A stretch of 64,000 bases of DNA from contig CM020620.1 in NCBI GenBank assembly GCA_009829735.1, positions 15,287,186 through 15,351,185 on the forward strand, in the 5' to 3' direction. Made by a program: the position numbers and the translations under genes. Each line of letters begins with the position of its first letter. Position 1 is the first letter of the stretch. The notes beneath the pieces were generated by a model that saw only the letters and a program-made list of their open reading frames with translations, made no database searches and had not been told where the DNA came from. Positions 1 through 10,591 of the stretch are shown in pieces. Source of the stretch: Pyropia yezoensis (lineage: Eukaryota > Rhodophyta > Bangiophyceae > Bangiales > Bangiaceae).

Positions 1-466
1 GCGGGCACCCCTACGACAACCGGACACAGTAGCTACTGGCAGAGGGCCCGCCCTCTTGGGCCCAGACAACTCCGGCAGCGGTGGGGATGTTGAAGTCAAC
101 AAGGTTGTGAGCAGTGTTCAACCAGTCGTCACACCCAGCGCTTCATCAATCAAGTGCATCTCTGCTGTGCTGGAGGCTCTTCGGGAGAGGCAGGACATCC
201 GGCAAGTGCTGCAGCAGTTGGTGATTGACGGCTTGCTTTGCTTGGGGCGTCTCAAGGGTGGGTCCGCATTTGGGTCGGCATCCGCATCAGCCGCTACAGG
301 GGGTGAGGCAGGGTGGTCAGCTGTCCGCGCCATTTTGTACCGCTGGTGGCCCATTTGAGAGGTTCCTGTAGGCGCAGACATGCAGGCGCCACCACCGGGT
401 ACTGTTGGCTACATCGCCCATCCCTCGCGACCGATTCTGTCTTCCAGGTGAGCCATTGATGTCAAC
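1..466. other. Window edge; no firm gene
   Basis: A 100-codon plus-strand frame (56-358) is open but matches nothing I recognise. Its composition is not strongly protein-like. A good splice-donor-like string (CCAG followed by GTGAGC) sits at about 444-453, just before the ORF at 467, so the two frames could belong to one split gene. I cannot decide that from sequence alone. Confidence 0.3.
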
Positions 467-1672
467 ATGGAGGTTATCAATGCGGTCATCCAGAAGCTTG
501 AGGTCAAGTCCGGTCGCTACTTTGACAAGCACAACCTGCCGACGGTGGTGTCTGTGTCGCGCTTCGGGCCCAACGTGCGCGGGGTCATTGGCGTGTCTGT
601 GGCAACGTTGTTGCTCGTGGCTACCAAAGAGCAGATGTTTTGCACTATTGTTTCCGATGTGATGGCCCACGGCCGCGTACCGACCATGAGCAAGATCCCT
701 CTGCTGGCAGCCACGCGCCACGACTTCGAGACAGCTGCGCTCGAAGACCCGGAGGTACTTGTATCTGACGTGCTAGACCAAGGCGCTGACCACCGTGTCG
801 CAGACGACGCTGACGCGGCCGCGCCCGCACTGGTGATGGCAGATGCCATTGAGGAGACTCCCGTGGAGGACCTGGAAAAGGAGATGGATCTTCTGCTTGC
901 ACAAGAAAAGGAGCAGGAAAGGGCCTCGAACAGATCCCATCGCATTGCTGTGCGCCGGCTATCGCGCCCCGCTGACGAGCCCAAGCAAGATGTTCCCGCA
1001 GAAGAGGTGGATAACCCACCCGCTTCCACAACCGCTCCGTCTGCCTCAACCCCATCTTCTCCAAAGACTAGGTCTCCTCCCGCGGCCAAGAGGCAAAGAC
1101 AAAACCCAAGCGGTGTTCAAGGTGAGACGGAGGCTGGTACAAGCTCGTTAGGGGCAAGCTCAATGATGCACTTGTGCCCTCCCCGCAGGGTGACCTTTTC
1201 ACAGCCGAGACCGCCCGCGCGCAAGCCCGTGCAGCCGCCGAAGCCGGCGTCTTCATTGAAGCGGCAACGCGCCCCGCCGGAGTTAAACGAGCATTCCAGT
1301 CGTTCACCAACATCGTCATCTTCCTCGGACGAACTCCCGATTCTCTTGCGCCAAAGGACCAATGTAGCTGGTGCGGCATCGCAAGATCCTTTGCTGCAGG
1401 GCGCTGAATTCCCTTCTGCTGCTGAGAGAGAGCAAGCCCGCTTGCGTGTGGCAGCTAGTGTCGCGGCGTCTCGGTCGAGCTTGGCCGCCTTGTCTGCGCA
1501 TCGTCCTACCGCATCTCCAAGTTCTCCTCCGCCCTTGCCACTCCGAGTGACGCCCGGTCCAGCGCCGTCCACATCAACTCCCTCATCCGCCGCAGGCACC
1601 GGTGCCGGCGCATCCCTGGGTGCTCCCCTTGCAACAGCTCCAACGGGTGAAAGAGAGAAGTCAAAGCCATGA
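467..1672 (+). CDS. Hypothetical protein, 401 aa
   Basis: I do not recognise this protein. The first 80 or so residues look globular, with alternating hydrophobic and charged segments. After a short Glu/Lys-rich stretch (about residues 125-150), the rest is low-complexity Ser/Pro/Ala/Arg with basic clusters, as in disordered nuclear proteins. The frame upstream of the ATG is closed by a stop at 449-451, so 467 is the first available Met unless an exon is spliced in. It converges on the minus-strand helicase ORF, with only about 90 bp between the stops. Given its place in a transposon cluster it may be an element-encoded accessory protein. That is inference. Confidence 0.4.
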   Translation: MEVINAVIQKLEVKSGRYFDKHNLPTVVSVSRFGPNVRGVIGVSVATLLLVATKEQMFCTIVSDVMAHGRVPTMSKIPLLAATRHDFETAALEDPEVLVSDVLDQGADHRVADDADAAAPALVMADAIEETPVEDLEKEMDLLLAQEKEQERASNRSHRIAVRRLSRPADEPKQDVPAEEVDNPPASTTAPSASTPSSPKTRSPPAAKRQRQNPSGVQGETEAGTSSLGASSMMHLCPPRRVTFSQPRPPARKPVQPPKPASSLKRQRAPPELNEHSSRSPTSSSSSDELPILLRQRTNVAGAASQDPLLQGAEFPSAAEREQARLRVAASVAASRSSLAALSAHRPTASPSSPPPLPLRVTPGPAPSTSTPSSAAGTGAGASLGAPLATAPTGEREKSKP

Positions 1673-1762
1673 AGTATTGATAACTGGCCCCACTGCTGCA
1701 GTCACTACCAAGACGCGGGAAGAACAAACAGAGCGAGCAAAACGAGACGCATTGCAGAAAAC

Positions 1763-4615
1763 TCACAGACGAGTGCCAAGGCGGTAAAACGACAAAGACG
1801 ACGGATCCGCCAGCACGCGATTCCCCGCAAATGACTTGACGTACATACGCCTCTTGTCATTGACGCGGCTAATCGCCGCGTTGACCATGCCTGCGCCGAA
1901 GGCACTGGCGATATCCAGGACCACCTCAGACAGGGTCAGACTTTGAGATCGATACACCGTGATGGCCCAGCCCAAGACGAACGGCACTTGGCACCGCACT
2001 GCAACAGCTCCTGGATGTGCCAGTATACGGGCCTCGTAGTTGACAGGAGGGCATGCCACCTTAATCCAGTCGCGACCTGCGTCCCTCACGCCGTGCATGC
2101 CGCGTCCCACTCCCGGAGGAAGCGCGTGACGCGTGAAGAGCACGACCGGAGTGCCATCCGCGTCGTACGAGTCCAAGCTTCCAATGCTGCCGTGATAGAG
2201 ACCCAGAGGAAGGAAAGCGTTCGTCGTCAGCATCACTCGAGCCCCCTTGCAGTGCGGCACGCTGTGTGGGGCAACGCAGTCAAAGAGCGCGGCATCCCGG
2301 GAGTGAGTGGAAACTCGATGCAGCGCTGGAACATTCAGCCCCATGTCCCGGTCCTTGTCCTCTTGCACGAAGTCCACTGCCTCAAAGTCCGCCGGTCGGC
2401 TGCCCGAGCTCAGCTCTGCCAAGCACTGAGCGTTGTGCTTCTGGACGTCTTCGTGCCTCGGCATGAGATGGAGCACCTTGCACTTGATGTCCTTGTACTG
2501 CTCCGCCGAGACAGAGCACTCCTTCATGAGGGAGATCAACTCTGGCGTGCACCGACCAAAGCGAGTATCCTTGATGGCTCCCACAAAGTCCGGCTGTCCT
2601 TGACGGTGAACGCGAGTCAGCTCCAGCATGGACCGGCCGAACAAGAGCGGCCACGCCTTGCTCGCGAATGCCATCGAGCCAAAGAGGGGACCCAGCTGCA
2701 GAAAGTCGCCAAACGCGTAAACGGTGAAAGGCGGGTCGGCCTCACGACGGGACTGCTTCAGTAGCTCGTACATGATGTCCAGGTTGTCGGCGGCGACCAT
2801 GGAAATCTCGTCCAGGAGCAGAACACGAACCTGGGCCAGCCTCCTCCGAATGGGTGAGAAGCGGTCTGACTGCAGCAGCCGCCGAGCCTCTCTGAAGGGG
2901 TCCTTCTTCTGCGCCTTGTAGTCACGCGCGAAACCGAAGAAGGAGTGGTACGTCTGACCGTGAGCTGTCTTAGCCGCACTGCCAGTGGGAGCGACGACGA
3001 CGACCTCGCCGTGGTTGGGCATCTCTCGACAAAGAACCTTTTGCAGGCCCCTCAGGAAAGAAGACTTGCCGACACCAGGTCCCCCGGTCACAAAAGTGCT
3101 TTGCCCACGAGAGGCGAGTGCCTCGTACAACTGCGCCCAATCTCCGGCAGCGGCCAGCCGCCCAAAAGGACCCTGCTCGGGCTCTTGACAGTACAGTCCG
3201 TCGCTCCGATCAGCCATGGATGGCGGGGAGCGGGAAGGCACACTCAGACGACGTGCTTCACCCACGCCCGCGCCAGCTCCAGCGTGCAAAGCCGCATGCA
3301 TCTCCCCGCTGGCCTCAGCCCAATGAGAACGTGAGACAGTGGCACCACTCGACGACTCGGCCACCGACTTGCTGCCGCCATCATTGCGAGCAGCATTTCG
3401 TCTCTCCGCGCTCTGTCGAGAGTTAGCCGCCGCCGCCGCAGCGTCGGCCTCATCCCACGCCCTCCTTGTCTGGGCCATCATTCGGGATATGCCCGCCCGA
3501 GAGAAAATAGGGTCTGCGCGGCCGACGTCGGCTGCTGACGGGTTCAGGGCGTCTGGTGCACCACGGGCCGACGAGCGTCGCGCCGTCTTCGCTGCCGGTC
3601 GGCTTGTAGGCGCTTCGCATTCGCGGCAATGGTCAGGGCCATGTCCCCATGCACGGAGGTTGTGCGAGCAACGCGCCCGGCCGGCAGAAGACATGCGCGC
3701 GGGCAAGAAGGGTCGCGGCCGACGCGTCAAGCCCGACGAGTCGGCAGCCCCAGCAGCGGCGGCCGCAGATGACTGCGCATCCGACGACGGTGACAGTGCC
3801 CGAGCGCCCCGCTTACGCGAGCGCGGTCCGGACTGGAAGTGCGACCGTCTGCTTCTCTCTTCGTTCTCAGGTTCGACGATTTCCTCACGAGCAGCCCAAA
3901 CAGCAAACGGGCTCCGGGCAGGCATGGAAGACTCGACAACAACGGCGTCCACCACGGCACCATGCATGCCGGTACCAACGTGCGGCACTGCCCGCACGTT
4001 AACCGTCCCACTGGCACAGGTGTCATGGTGGTTGCCAGGTGAAAGTGTGGATGCAACTCGGCTCGGACGAAACACGGACGCCGCTTGCACGACGGCCGTC
4101 GATCGAGGAGGGGAAGGACCCTCAATGCGAGGGTTCTCCCGTTGAAGGAAGGACCCTGCGGTGCGGCTCAACAGGTCCACTAGATCCTTCACAGCATGGC
4201 TGACGAACAAGTCGTACGCGCCTGCCGCGTCAGCCAGCCGGGTGACGGCGCAAACTCGAGCACGAGATGCCTTGACAAGCATGACCGCGCCACCCACACC
4301 GGCGCTGTCAATCTCAAAGCACGCTCTGGAGCCTGTCGCCATCACTGCCAGCCAGCCCCCACTAGCTGCAGGGGCAGAAGAGCGTCGCGGCAGTTCCAGC
4401 AACTGGCTAGCTTGAACAGCGTCCGTGGATACAGGATCAGTCAGCCAGCAAACAGCCGCACTCGTCGTAGCAAAAGCGCCTGTCACAAGAAGAGCGCCAA
4501 CGTCCAGCGCCAGTATTCTCGCAGCAATGGTCGCGTCGTCGGAGGACATGACGAGACGGGACGTCTCTGCCGTGATCATCGCAATGAAGGAGCGAGGGCT
4601 GTCCGCGAGGGCCAT
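1763..4615 (-). CDS. Pif1/RecD-like SF1B DNA helicase
   Basis: This 950-aa protein has a helicase core in its second half. Walker A is GGPGVGKS at residues 511-518, Walker B is LLDEI at 600-604, a motif III-like GDFLQL lies at about 636-641, a motif V-like block GWAITVYRSQSLTLSE at 882-897, and the AISR of motif VI at about 914-917. That set and order fit the Pif1/RecD2 branch of superfamily 1B, which are ATP-driven 5'-3' DNA helicases. The N-terminal half is Ser/Ala/Arg-rich and carries a possible zinc site (C316, H318, H329, C330, C333). No HUH Rep nuclease is visible, so it is not a complete Helitron protein. Pif1 copies of this kind are often carried by mobile elements, and here it lies beside a transposase on the same strand. 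The frame is intact, so it may be functional. The start at 4615 is the first Met and could be internal to a longer spliced gene. Confidence 0.85.
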   Translation of the reverse strand: MALADSPRSFIAMITAETSRLVMSSDDATIAARILALDVGALLVTGAFATTSAAVCWLTDPVSTDAVQASQLLELPRRSSAPAASGGWLAVMATGSRACFEIDSAGVGGAVMLVKASRARVCAVTRLADAAGAYDLFVSHAVKDLVDLLSRTAGSFLQRENPRIEGPSPPRSTAVVQAASVFRPSRVASTLSPGNHHDTCASGTVNVRAVPHVGTGMHGAVVDAVVVESSMPARSPFAVWAAREEIVEPENEERSRRSHFQSGPRSRKRGARALSPSSDAQSSAAAAAGAADSSGLTRRPRPFLPARMSSAGRARCSHNLRAWGHGPDHCRECEAPTSRPAAKTARRSSARGAPDALNPSAADVGRADPIFSRAGISRMMAQTRRAWDEADAAAAAANSRQSAERRNAARNDGGSKSVAESSSGATVSRSHWAEASGEMHAALHAGAGAGVGEARRLSVPSRSPPSMADRSDGLYCQEPEQGPFGRLAAAGDWAQLYEALASRGQSTFVTGGPGVGKSSFLRGLQKVLCREMPNHGEVVVVAPTGSAAKTAHGQTYHSFFGFARDYKAQKKDPFREARRLLQSDRFSPIRRRLAQVRVLLLDEISMVAADNLDIMYELLKQSRREADPPFTVYAFGDFLQLGPLFGSMAFASKAWPLLFGRSMLELTRVHRQGQPDFVGAIKDTRFGRCTPELISLMKECSVSAEQYKDIKCKVLHLMPRHEDVQKHNAQCLAELSSGSRPADFEAVDFVQEDKDRDMGLNVPALHRVSTHSRDAALFDCVAPHSVPHCKGARVMLTTNAFLPLGLYHGSIGSLDSYDADGTPVVLFTRHALPPGVGRGMHGVRDAGRDWIKVACPPVNYEARILAHPGAVAVRCQVPFVLGWAITVYRSQSLTLSEVVLDIASAFGAGMVNAAISRVNDKRRMYVKSFAGNRVLADPSSLSFYRLGTRL

Positions 4616-7358
4616 GGCGACGACGAGGTTGAACCAAAGCGCCAGACCGCAACGCCAAAGATGCAGCAGGAACTCTCTTCAGCAGAGGCCCGATGGGCAG
4701 CCGTCTCCCGCGCGGGTCCAACTCCCACCGCCAACAGGTACCGACGCCCCCCCTCGAAAAGCGTTGACCGCTCCCCCCGGACAGGGACAGACGGGCTGGT
4801 GATGGCAAGACACCGACTCCGAGCCCCCGCACGACCCCCCTCGACCAGAACCGGCAGGCCTACCGAGAACCCCAGCTCGGATGTGGGTTGCAAGGGAGCA
4901 AGTGGTCGGCAAGTAGATCGAACACGAGGCAGCGCCGCGATGGCGGGAACACCTGGTGAGCACGCGAATAACATGTTTGCAGGAAGGGGGGGCGGTTACA
5001 AGAGCACCCGAGGCAACAAGGAGCGGCCCGCCCGTTTCTATCCGTAGTGGATGCACAGGAGCGCGCCACAGAGACCCGGGCCGTTCAAAAAAAGGGGGGT
5101 AGGAACGATAATACGCACCTGTCACAAATGGTGGCGGGAGCTCACTGACGCCAAACGTCGGCCAACTGCCCGATGCAGCTGACAGTCCACTTATCGCATC
5201 CGATTCATGCCGGCAGCGTATCACGACCATATCTCCAGCAGGTACAGGAACTGAGGGCATTGCAGTGCCACTTACAACGGAGAGAAATACATGGTTTGCG
5301 GCCAGGGCTCTGGTCGGCACACTCGGTGGTGCCCTCAAACCTGGTCATCGGGCTTCCCCTGGACTTAAATCGGGCACTGCTTGCCCTCAGTCTGGCTCCC
5401 TATTGCACTACGACCCCTACGGCTATTTCAGAGCCTGGGCGAGCACTTCCGGGTAGTAGCCGAGGACACCGTCGTATGGCCGTCGGCTTGTACGCCTTTC
5501 GTTAGAGCCATGCTTCCGCAGCGGCGGTGAAGCATGTCGGAGAAGAGAACGGTACGGCACGGGGTCTGCGTCACTGTTCCATCCGAAAGCGTGCAGCTGT
5601 AGAACGTCAGTGACCACTCCACTGGCACCCAGCTGGTCCATTCATACAAACAGTCTTGCGAAGAGGATGTACCACTGCTGTTGGTTAGGACCTCTTTGCA
5701 TCTTTGTTGCACCGGATAGCGTCGCATGAGAGGTCTTCGGGGCGTTGTTGTGTAATCAGGTTCGTCGCACACGGCTGCTCACGTGAACGGTCAGTCGCGC
5801 ACTCTTGTCCACAAGGCATGGTACGTCTTACTGCACACTCTGCGATCACTTCGATCAGTGCGCTGACGAGCATTGTGCACACCGCCGCCGATGTCCTCGG
5901 CACTATTTAGGACAGGCTTAGCGCTGCGCGACTGCCCACCTCCAGTACGGGGCACGTTGCGAACTATCACTGAAGACAAGTGTGCCGGAGGCCACGGCAG
6001 ATAGTCGCCCAAGGCACTGACCACCAATCCCACTGCAGGGACCTCCACAGCTGCTCACTCCCCAAGCGTTTTGTTCGCGACGGCGGTCTACCACAACACC
6101 ACACACTCCCCAGACAGCACAATGGTGCAGCGGGCACGGTATAAACGTGCAGTTCACGCGTATCTACGTGCTCAAGTGAGCTCTTGGCGGCGCGTGGGCG
6201 GCCAACCATCCCCTCAAAACGCAGACTGCGAGTGGGGATCACCCACCGCTCAGTCCATCACGCCTCCGTTGCAGCGAGCGGGACGGCGGGCCACCTGTGT
6301 AACCACCCCTCTGCCAGTGACATGGCGCCGCCCAAGTACCGGTCTTTTGGCAAGGATGCTTGTGAATTGGTGCTGCAGGCTCAGGCCAGCAGCGACTGTT
6401 CTGGTCAACAGTCGTCCCAGTCGCGCTATCAGTACTGTGAACGAGGGTGCTTTCAAAACAGACGAGGACGTGTCCCCCATTGCTGTGAGGTCCTTTGCAG
6501 TGAGCCGCGCCGCAGTCGCTGTGTGCGCCGCCGCCGTCACCCCCCCCGCAGTGCCAGTGTCGAGGTGGCGTGTCCATTCCGTAAAGCTTGTTCTCGCTGG
6601 CGCGCCCGTGGGGCTAGACCCCGCGGTGCGCCCATCTATATACTCCACACACACTCAATCGGCACCCGCCATCCGACAGGCGTCACACTCCCTCAGACGG
6701 CGCCCGCCAATCGGCAGGCGCGTCCTCCCCGCCTTGACGCTTCCCCGCGCTGCCCCCCCTCCGACCGCCTGGCAGCAGTCACTGGACATAGACGGAGGTG
6801 GCATGGGACCGTACAAACCAACACTCATTCTGTCGCGTGGCACCACGCCCAGGCCATCGTGAAGCGTCCGCATGGGCGCTCGAGCTGACCGACACTCTGA
6901 CAGTCCACCACGCCTTGGCGGTTGAGCGCGGCGGTGGAGACGGCCCGGCAAATAAGCAGCCGGTCCAGCACAGCGACCCGGCGGAGTCCAGAATCGCGTC
7001 GCCAATGCACTCTCGCCGGGTGCCATGCGGCGGCAGGGATGCGTTCAAAACACGACGTTCACGACACCGACGTCTATCAGCGCGACCAAGGTGGGGCGGA
7101 CTGTCAAGCACATACGGATCCATGCAGCCAGCCAGCTCACACGAGGACCTCAGCATCCCCGACAGCACCCGACGCAGTCGCTCGTGCAGAACCGGACGGC
7201 ATGGGCCTACCTGACCCTCCATGCCGCCTGCCCCACCACACACAGCAATGTCGAACTGCGTGAAACCGGGACCGAGCTGCCCGGAAATGACCAGCGACGT
7301 CGGCAGCGGCAGGTGACGCAACCGGCCGGGTCCCTTGAGATGGTCGACACGACGACGC
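4616..7358. other. Spacer between helicase and transposase; no gene recognised
   Basis: Several frames of 100-260 codons are open on both strands (for example 6071-6862 plus), but they overlap each other in different frames, show no family motif and look like by-products of GC-rich sequence. Base composition is milder than in the later part of the window. This stretch probably includes untranslated or terminal sequence of the transposon whose transposase ends at 7359. I could not find its terminal inverted repeats by eye. Confidence 0.5.
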
Positions 7359-10009
7359 TCATTGCAGCGTTAGATCGTCAGCGCTGATGGCGAGCGCAAT
7401 ACGACGCCGCAGGACAGGTGCGTCCTCTTGAGAGAACGCGACTGATGATCCAGTCGAAAGGCAGTCAGCAACCGCCAGCGTGAACACACCGCAGCTCCCA
7501 GAGTCCGTTTGCGCAGGCAACTCGTCGTGCACATCTACAGGCCAGGACCCCACGTCCCATCTCTCGGCGACGTCAGCTCCTAGACGCGCAGCGACCTCGT
7601 CCGTCAGCCAGCGGCGAAGGATGGGGATGACCGTATGGTGGTCATCGCCAAAGAGGGAATCGTAGTAAAAAAAGCGGCGGCGACGCACGTCCGCGGACGC
7701 CAACGTCCAGTGCGAGCGGAGGATCAAGACAGGCACGATGATCCAGTCCACTGTCTCCAAGCTGAGGGAACTCTTCATGCCCCACCGTCGCACTCCCTCG
7801 TGGTCGTACCGGCCGATCTTCTCCGACAGCCTGGTAAAGAAGTAGGTGCCAAACATGAAGGTGCGGGGGAGGCGGACGGCAGCAGCAGAGTACTGCAACG
7901 CGGGATCCGTCCCAGGTTCAGCAACAGCCAAGGCCCTTGCTACCGAGTCGCGGTGGTTGACCAGAGCGACGAATGAGTTTATTATCTCGTCGTTGAGCCA
8001 GTTGACCCCGGCCAGCAACCGCATGTCCGCCAGTGTCAAAACAATGCGGGCCTTGTTCGGCTTACGAGGCCCAGTAGTCGATGAGCACAAGTCAAGGAAG
8101 GCAGCCACCCGGTCAAGCTGGCCCTCAGTCAGCGGGGATGTCGACATGGAAGCGAACCGCAGCCCGTCAGACGTGGCGGCTCTTGCGTGGGATAGCTCGT
8201 CTGCCCTGTCGTCACCCACATCAATCATCCTGGTGTCCGGTGCTGCTCGCGCCACGAGACCAGGACCGTCTGAAATGCCCTCGCGATCGGCACGCACCCA
8301 CCGCGCAGGCATGGCCTTGACCGTTGTCTCACCCGCTTCCTGGTCCGAAAGTGTCTCGACCCCAGCCGCATCATCCACCACATGACTCCTTGCAAAGTCG
8401 GCCACCACAATACCGCCAGGAGGGAGAGTCTGCTCTTCCGCGGGCACGCCCAAGTCAGTGACACTCTGCTGGCAGCTGCAAGACTGACCTCGTAGACAGC
8501 CGCGAGCCAAGCTGCGGTGGTAGAACGGTGCCAATGGCACATGGTCGTTCTCCGCGAGCGGGTTCTTAAGCGACATGCGTTGCAGCTTGCGGACATTCAT
8601 GAATGCAACTTGGACCATCTTGTGGACCATGTACGTCGCCGGCGCCATGTACGCCAGACTTGTTCGGTTGCCGACAGCAATGGAATGAGAAACCTCGGCA
8701 GCCTGGGTGGCAACGCCAGCAGTTGCGCCCAAGCTCTCGTCTGGCATGTAGAAAGGGGGAGCAAGTGTGAGTGATAGAGTGGGGCCGGTCGAGAATGCAC
8801 CGTACCCCATGCTTACGTAGAATGGGGCGCACTCGACGGACGCGTTTTTGTCCAGCTTGCACGCCACATCGTAGAAGATGACCTTGGGCAGCCGCGGGAA
8901 GCGTTCCAACACAATGGAGAGCGCCTCCCCCACGCTCTCCGCACGGAACAAGCACCGGAAGCCTAACGTGATGACGTGCGGGCACACAACATTAAACACG
9001 CCCTGCGTCAGTCCGTACTTGAGCGAGAAAGCCTTGTTGCACGCATCCCCGTCGCCCTCCATATCCGCAGCGTGCTTGGCCTTTCCACGGTAGCCGACTC
9101 TACGCCTTGCCGCTTCAGAGTCCTTGATGCCCGGGCGCACTCGACAAAGACTCGCAAAGTACTCGAAGCTCACCAGCGGGTCATCCTCATCTGGAGTTTC
9201 TGGGCCCACGCGTTCCGCTCTCCATCGTAGGTACTGCGTTCGCGTGGGTGTCTCGGCCCATTGATCGCAGTATTCGGCGTTCTGCCACCCCCGGTCGAGC
9301 GTGCTCTTCCTTCGTGCTGCTGCGTCGAAAGCGGCGTCCACGTCACTCTCGACGTTGACAGCCCGCAGAAGCAGCTCCCCGAGGGCAATTCGAAAGCGGC
9401 TGTGTGCATCAATGATGTCTTCAAACTGACCAAGGAAGCTGGCGACGAACCCAACTCCGTCCAGCGGTGTCGTCACGAGCCGCCAGGCGCCCTGGCCCTT
9501 GAGACGCAACGTGTTAGCCACAAGGCGCACTGCACGCTCATTGTGACCGTGGAACATGCGGGATACAGTCTCTGCAAGAAGAGCTTGCAAAAACGGGATC
9601 GTTGCCAGCCAAGCTCCATCGTTGTCCAAAGGGTACGCGGCAAAGTTTGGTGCGCACAACCCCGTCCGCTCCAGCCATGCATCCAAGGCCCGCTTGGCCG
9701 GCTGACCAGCGCCTCCCAGAGTTATGTTGCCTGCGTCGTCATGCCGCAAGGCGCCCTCCAGCGCGCTCAATTCTCCATCGCCCATCCCGGTCACATCTGG
9801 GGAACCAGGGGAAGTCAACGGTCGTGCAACAGTTGCATTGGCAGTATTGCGGCTGGTCTCACGAGCGTGGGTGTCAGGCGCCGCGTCAGCTCCAAGCGGA
9901 AAGAAGTGGAAGAACAGGTACGCGGCGCCCCCTTCCGCACTACGGTGCCCAGAGCCTAACATATTCCTTGACCACGTGCGGAGAAGCTTGGACTGCGTCT
10001 CCGTCAGTG
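7359..10009 (-). pseudogene. KDZ transposase core with C-terminal Ulp1/C48 protease (carboxy half)
   Basis: The frame is open from the LTR junction at 10009 to the stop at 7359, with a first internal Met at 9962 (867 aa from there). The KDZ-like core has CPHVITLGF (from residue 327) and FYDVAC with a candidate catalytic Asp at 365. The end is a SUMO-protease-like C48 domain: WLND at 655-658, His751-Trp752, Asp768 and Gln818 ... Cys824 in AQTDSGSCG, so the His-Asp-Gln-Cys set is complete. The His/Cys-rich stretch that usually follows the KDZ Asp is not evident. A possible in-frame intron of 114 bp (8703-8816, GTAAGC...CCCAG) lies there. Such fusions move by cut-and-paste transposition; the role of the protease is not settled. 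The protein is cut off at its amino side by the LTR at 10010, so this copy should be inactive. Confidence 0.8.
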
Positions 10010-10372
10010 TGTAGCAATATGGTTGTCCGTATTGTGACCCTAATATTAGGGGGGCTACTTCTAATCCTTAACTTTCAATTTGAGAGTCCGTACTGGTCAC
10101 GGTACCTATAAGTTACGTATGACCAGAGGGACTTGCATCTTGGGGTGGAGGGTAGTTAGTAGTGTCTCCGAGGGTTTATAACGAGGGGGCCGGTGGCGAA
10201 TCCACCGCCGGCCAAGGTAGAACAACAAACCCCTCCCATTTGGGCTCCCATCTTGGTCCCGTGGCTTGCGCTCCAAGGACAGCAACCTTGGCCTCCCGGT
10301 GACGTTGGTGCCGATCCCCCTTGGTGAGTGTTCCCTGAGAGTGGACGCGCGACGGATCCCTATTGTGCTACA
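10010..10372 (+). repeat. 5' LTR of retrotransposon A (363 bp)
   Basis: The stretch begins TGTAGC and ends GCTACA, a perfect 6-bp terminal inverted repeat with the canonical TG...CA ends. A primer-binding site follows after one base, and a gag ORF lies 220 bp further on. The left edge falls inside the open frame of the KDZ transposase, so the last 5 bp before it (10005-10009, CAGTG) are the expected target-site duplication. The matching 3' LTR was not found and may be in the gap or lost. Confidence 0.75.
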
Positions 10373-10373
10373 T

Positions 10374-10392
10374 TGGTGGAGCAGCAGGGGAC
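10374..10392 (+). promoter_or_regulatory. tRNA primer-binding site of element A
   Basis: TGGTGGAGCAGCAGGGGAC starts with the TGG that pairs with tRNA CCA ends and lies one base past the LTR. The same 19 nt follow LTR B at 17212-17230, while the flanks differ, which supports a functional site. The implied primer is a tRNA whose acceptor 3' strand is CTGCTCC with discriminator A. This differs from the commonly used initiator-Met site (TGGTATCAGAGC). Confidence 0.75.
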
Positions 10393-10591
10393 GGGTTTCC
10401 GTCACCCTTGTGGTGACGCCGTCTTCGGCCCTGGCACACGGATAGGGATCCGGTCCTTTTCTTGTACTCGTGGTGTTGCGACCTGATCGATTGTGTTGAG
10501 CTTTTACCTGTGACTGTGACCTACTGTTACTCTCCCCAATCTACCCCCTCGCTCTCTTCTTCGTGGTGGTCGTTGCGTCGGTTGACTGATT

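Noticed and set aside
6071-6888. Two overlapping plus-strand frames of 234-263 codons between helicase and transposase
   Set aside because: They overlap each other in different frames, lack motifs and have composition typical of non-coding GC-rich DNA.
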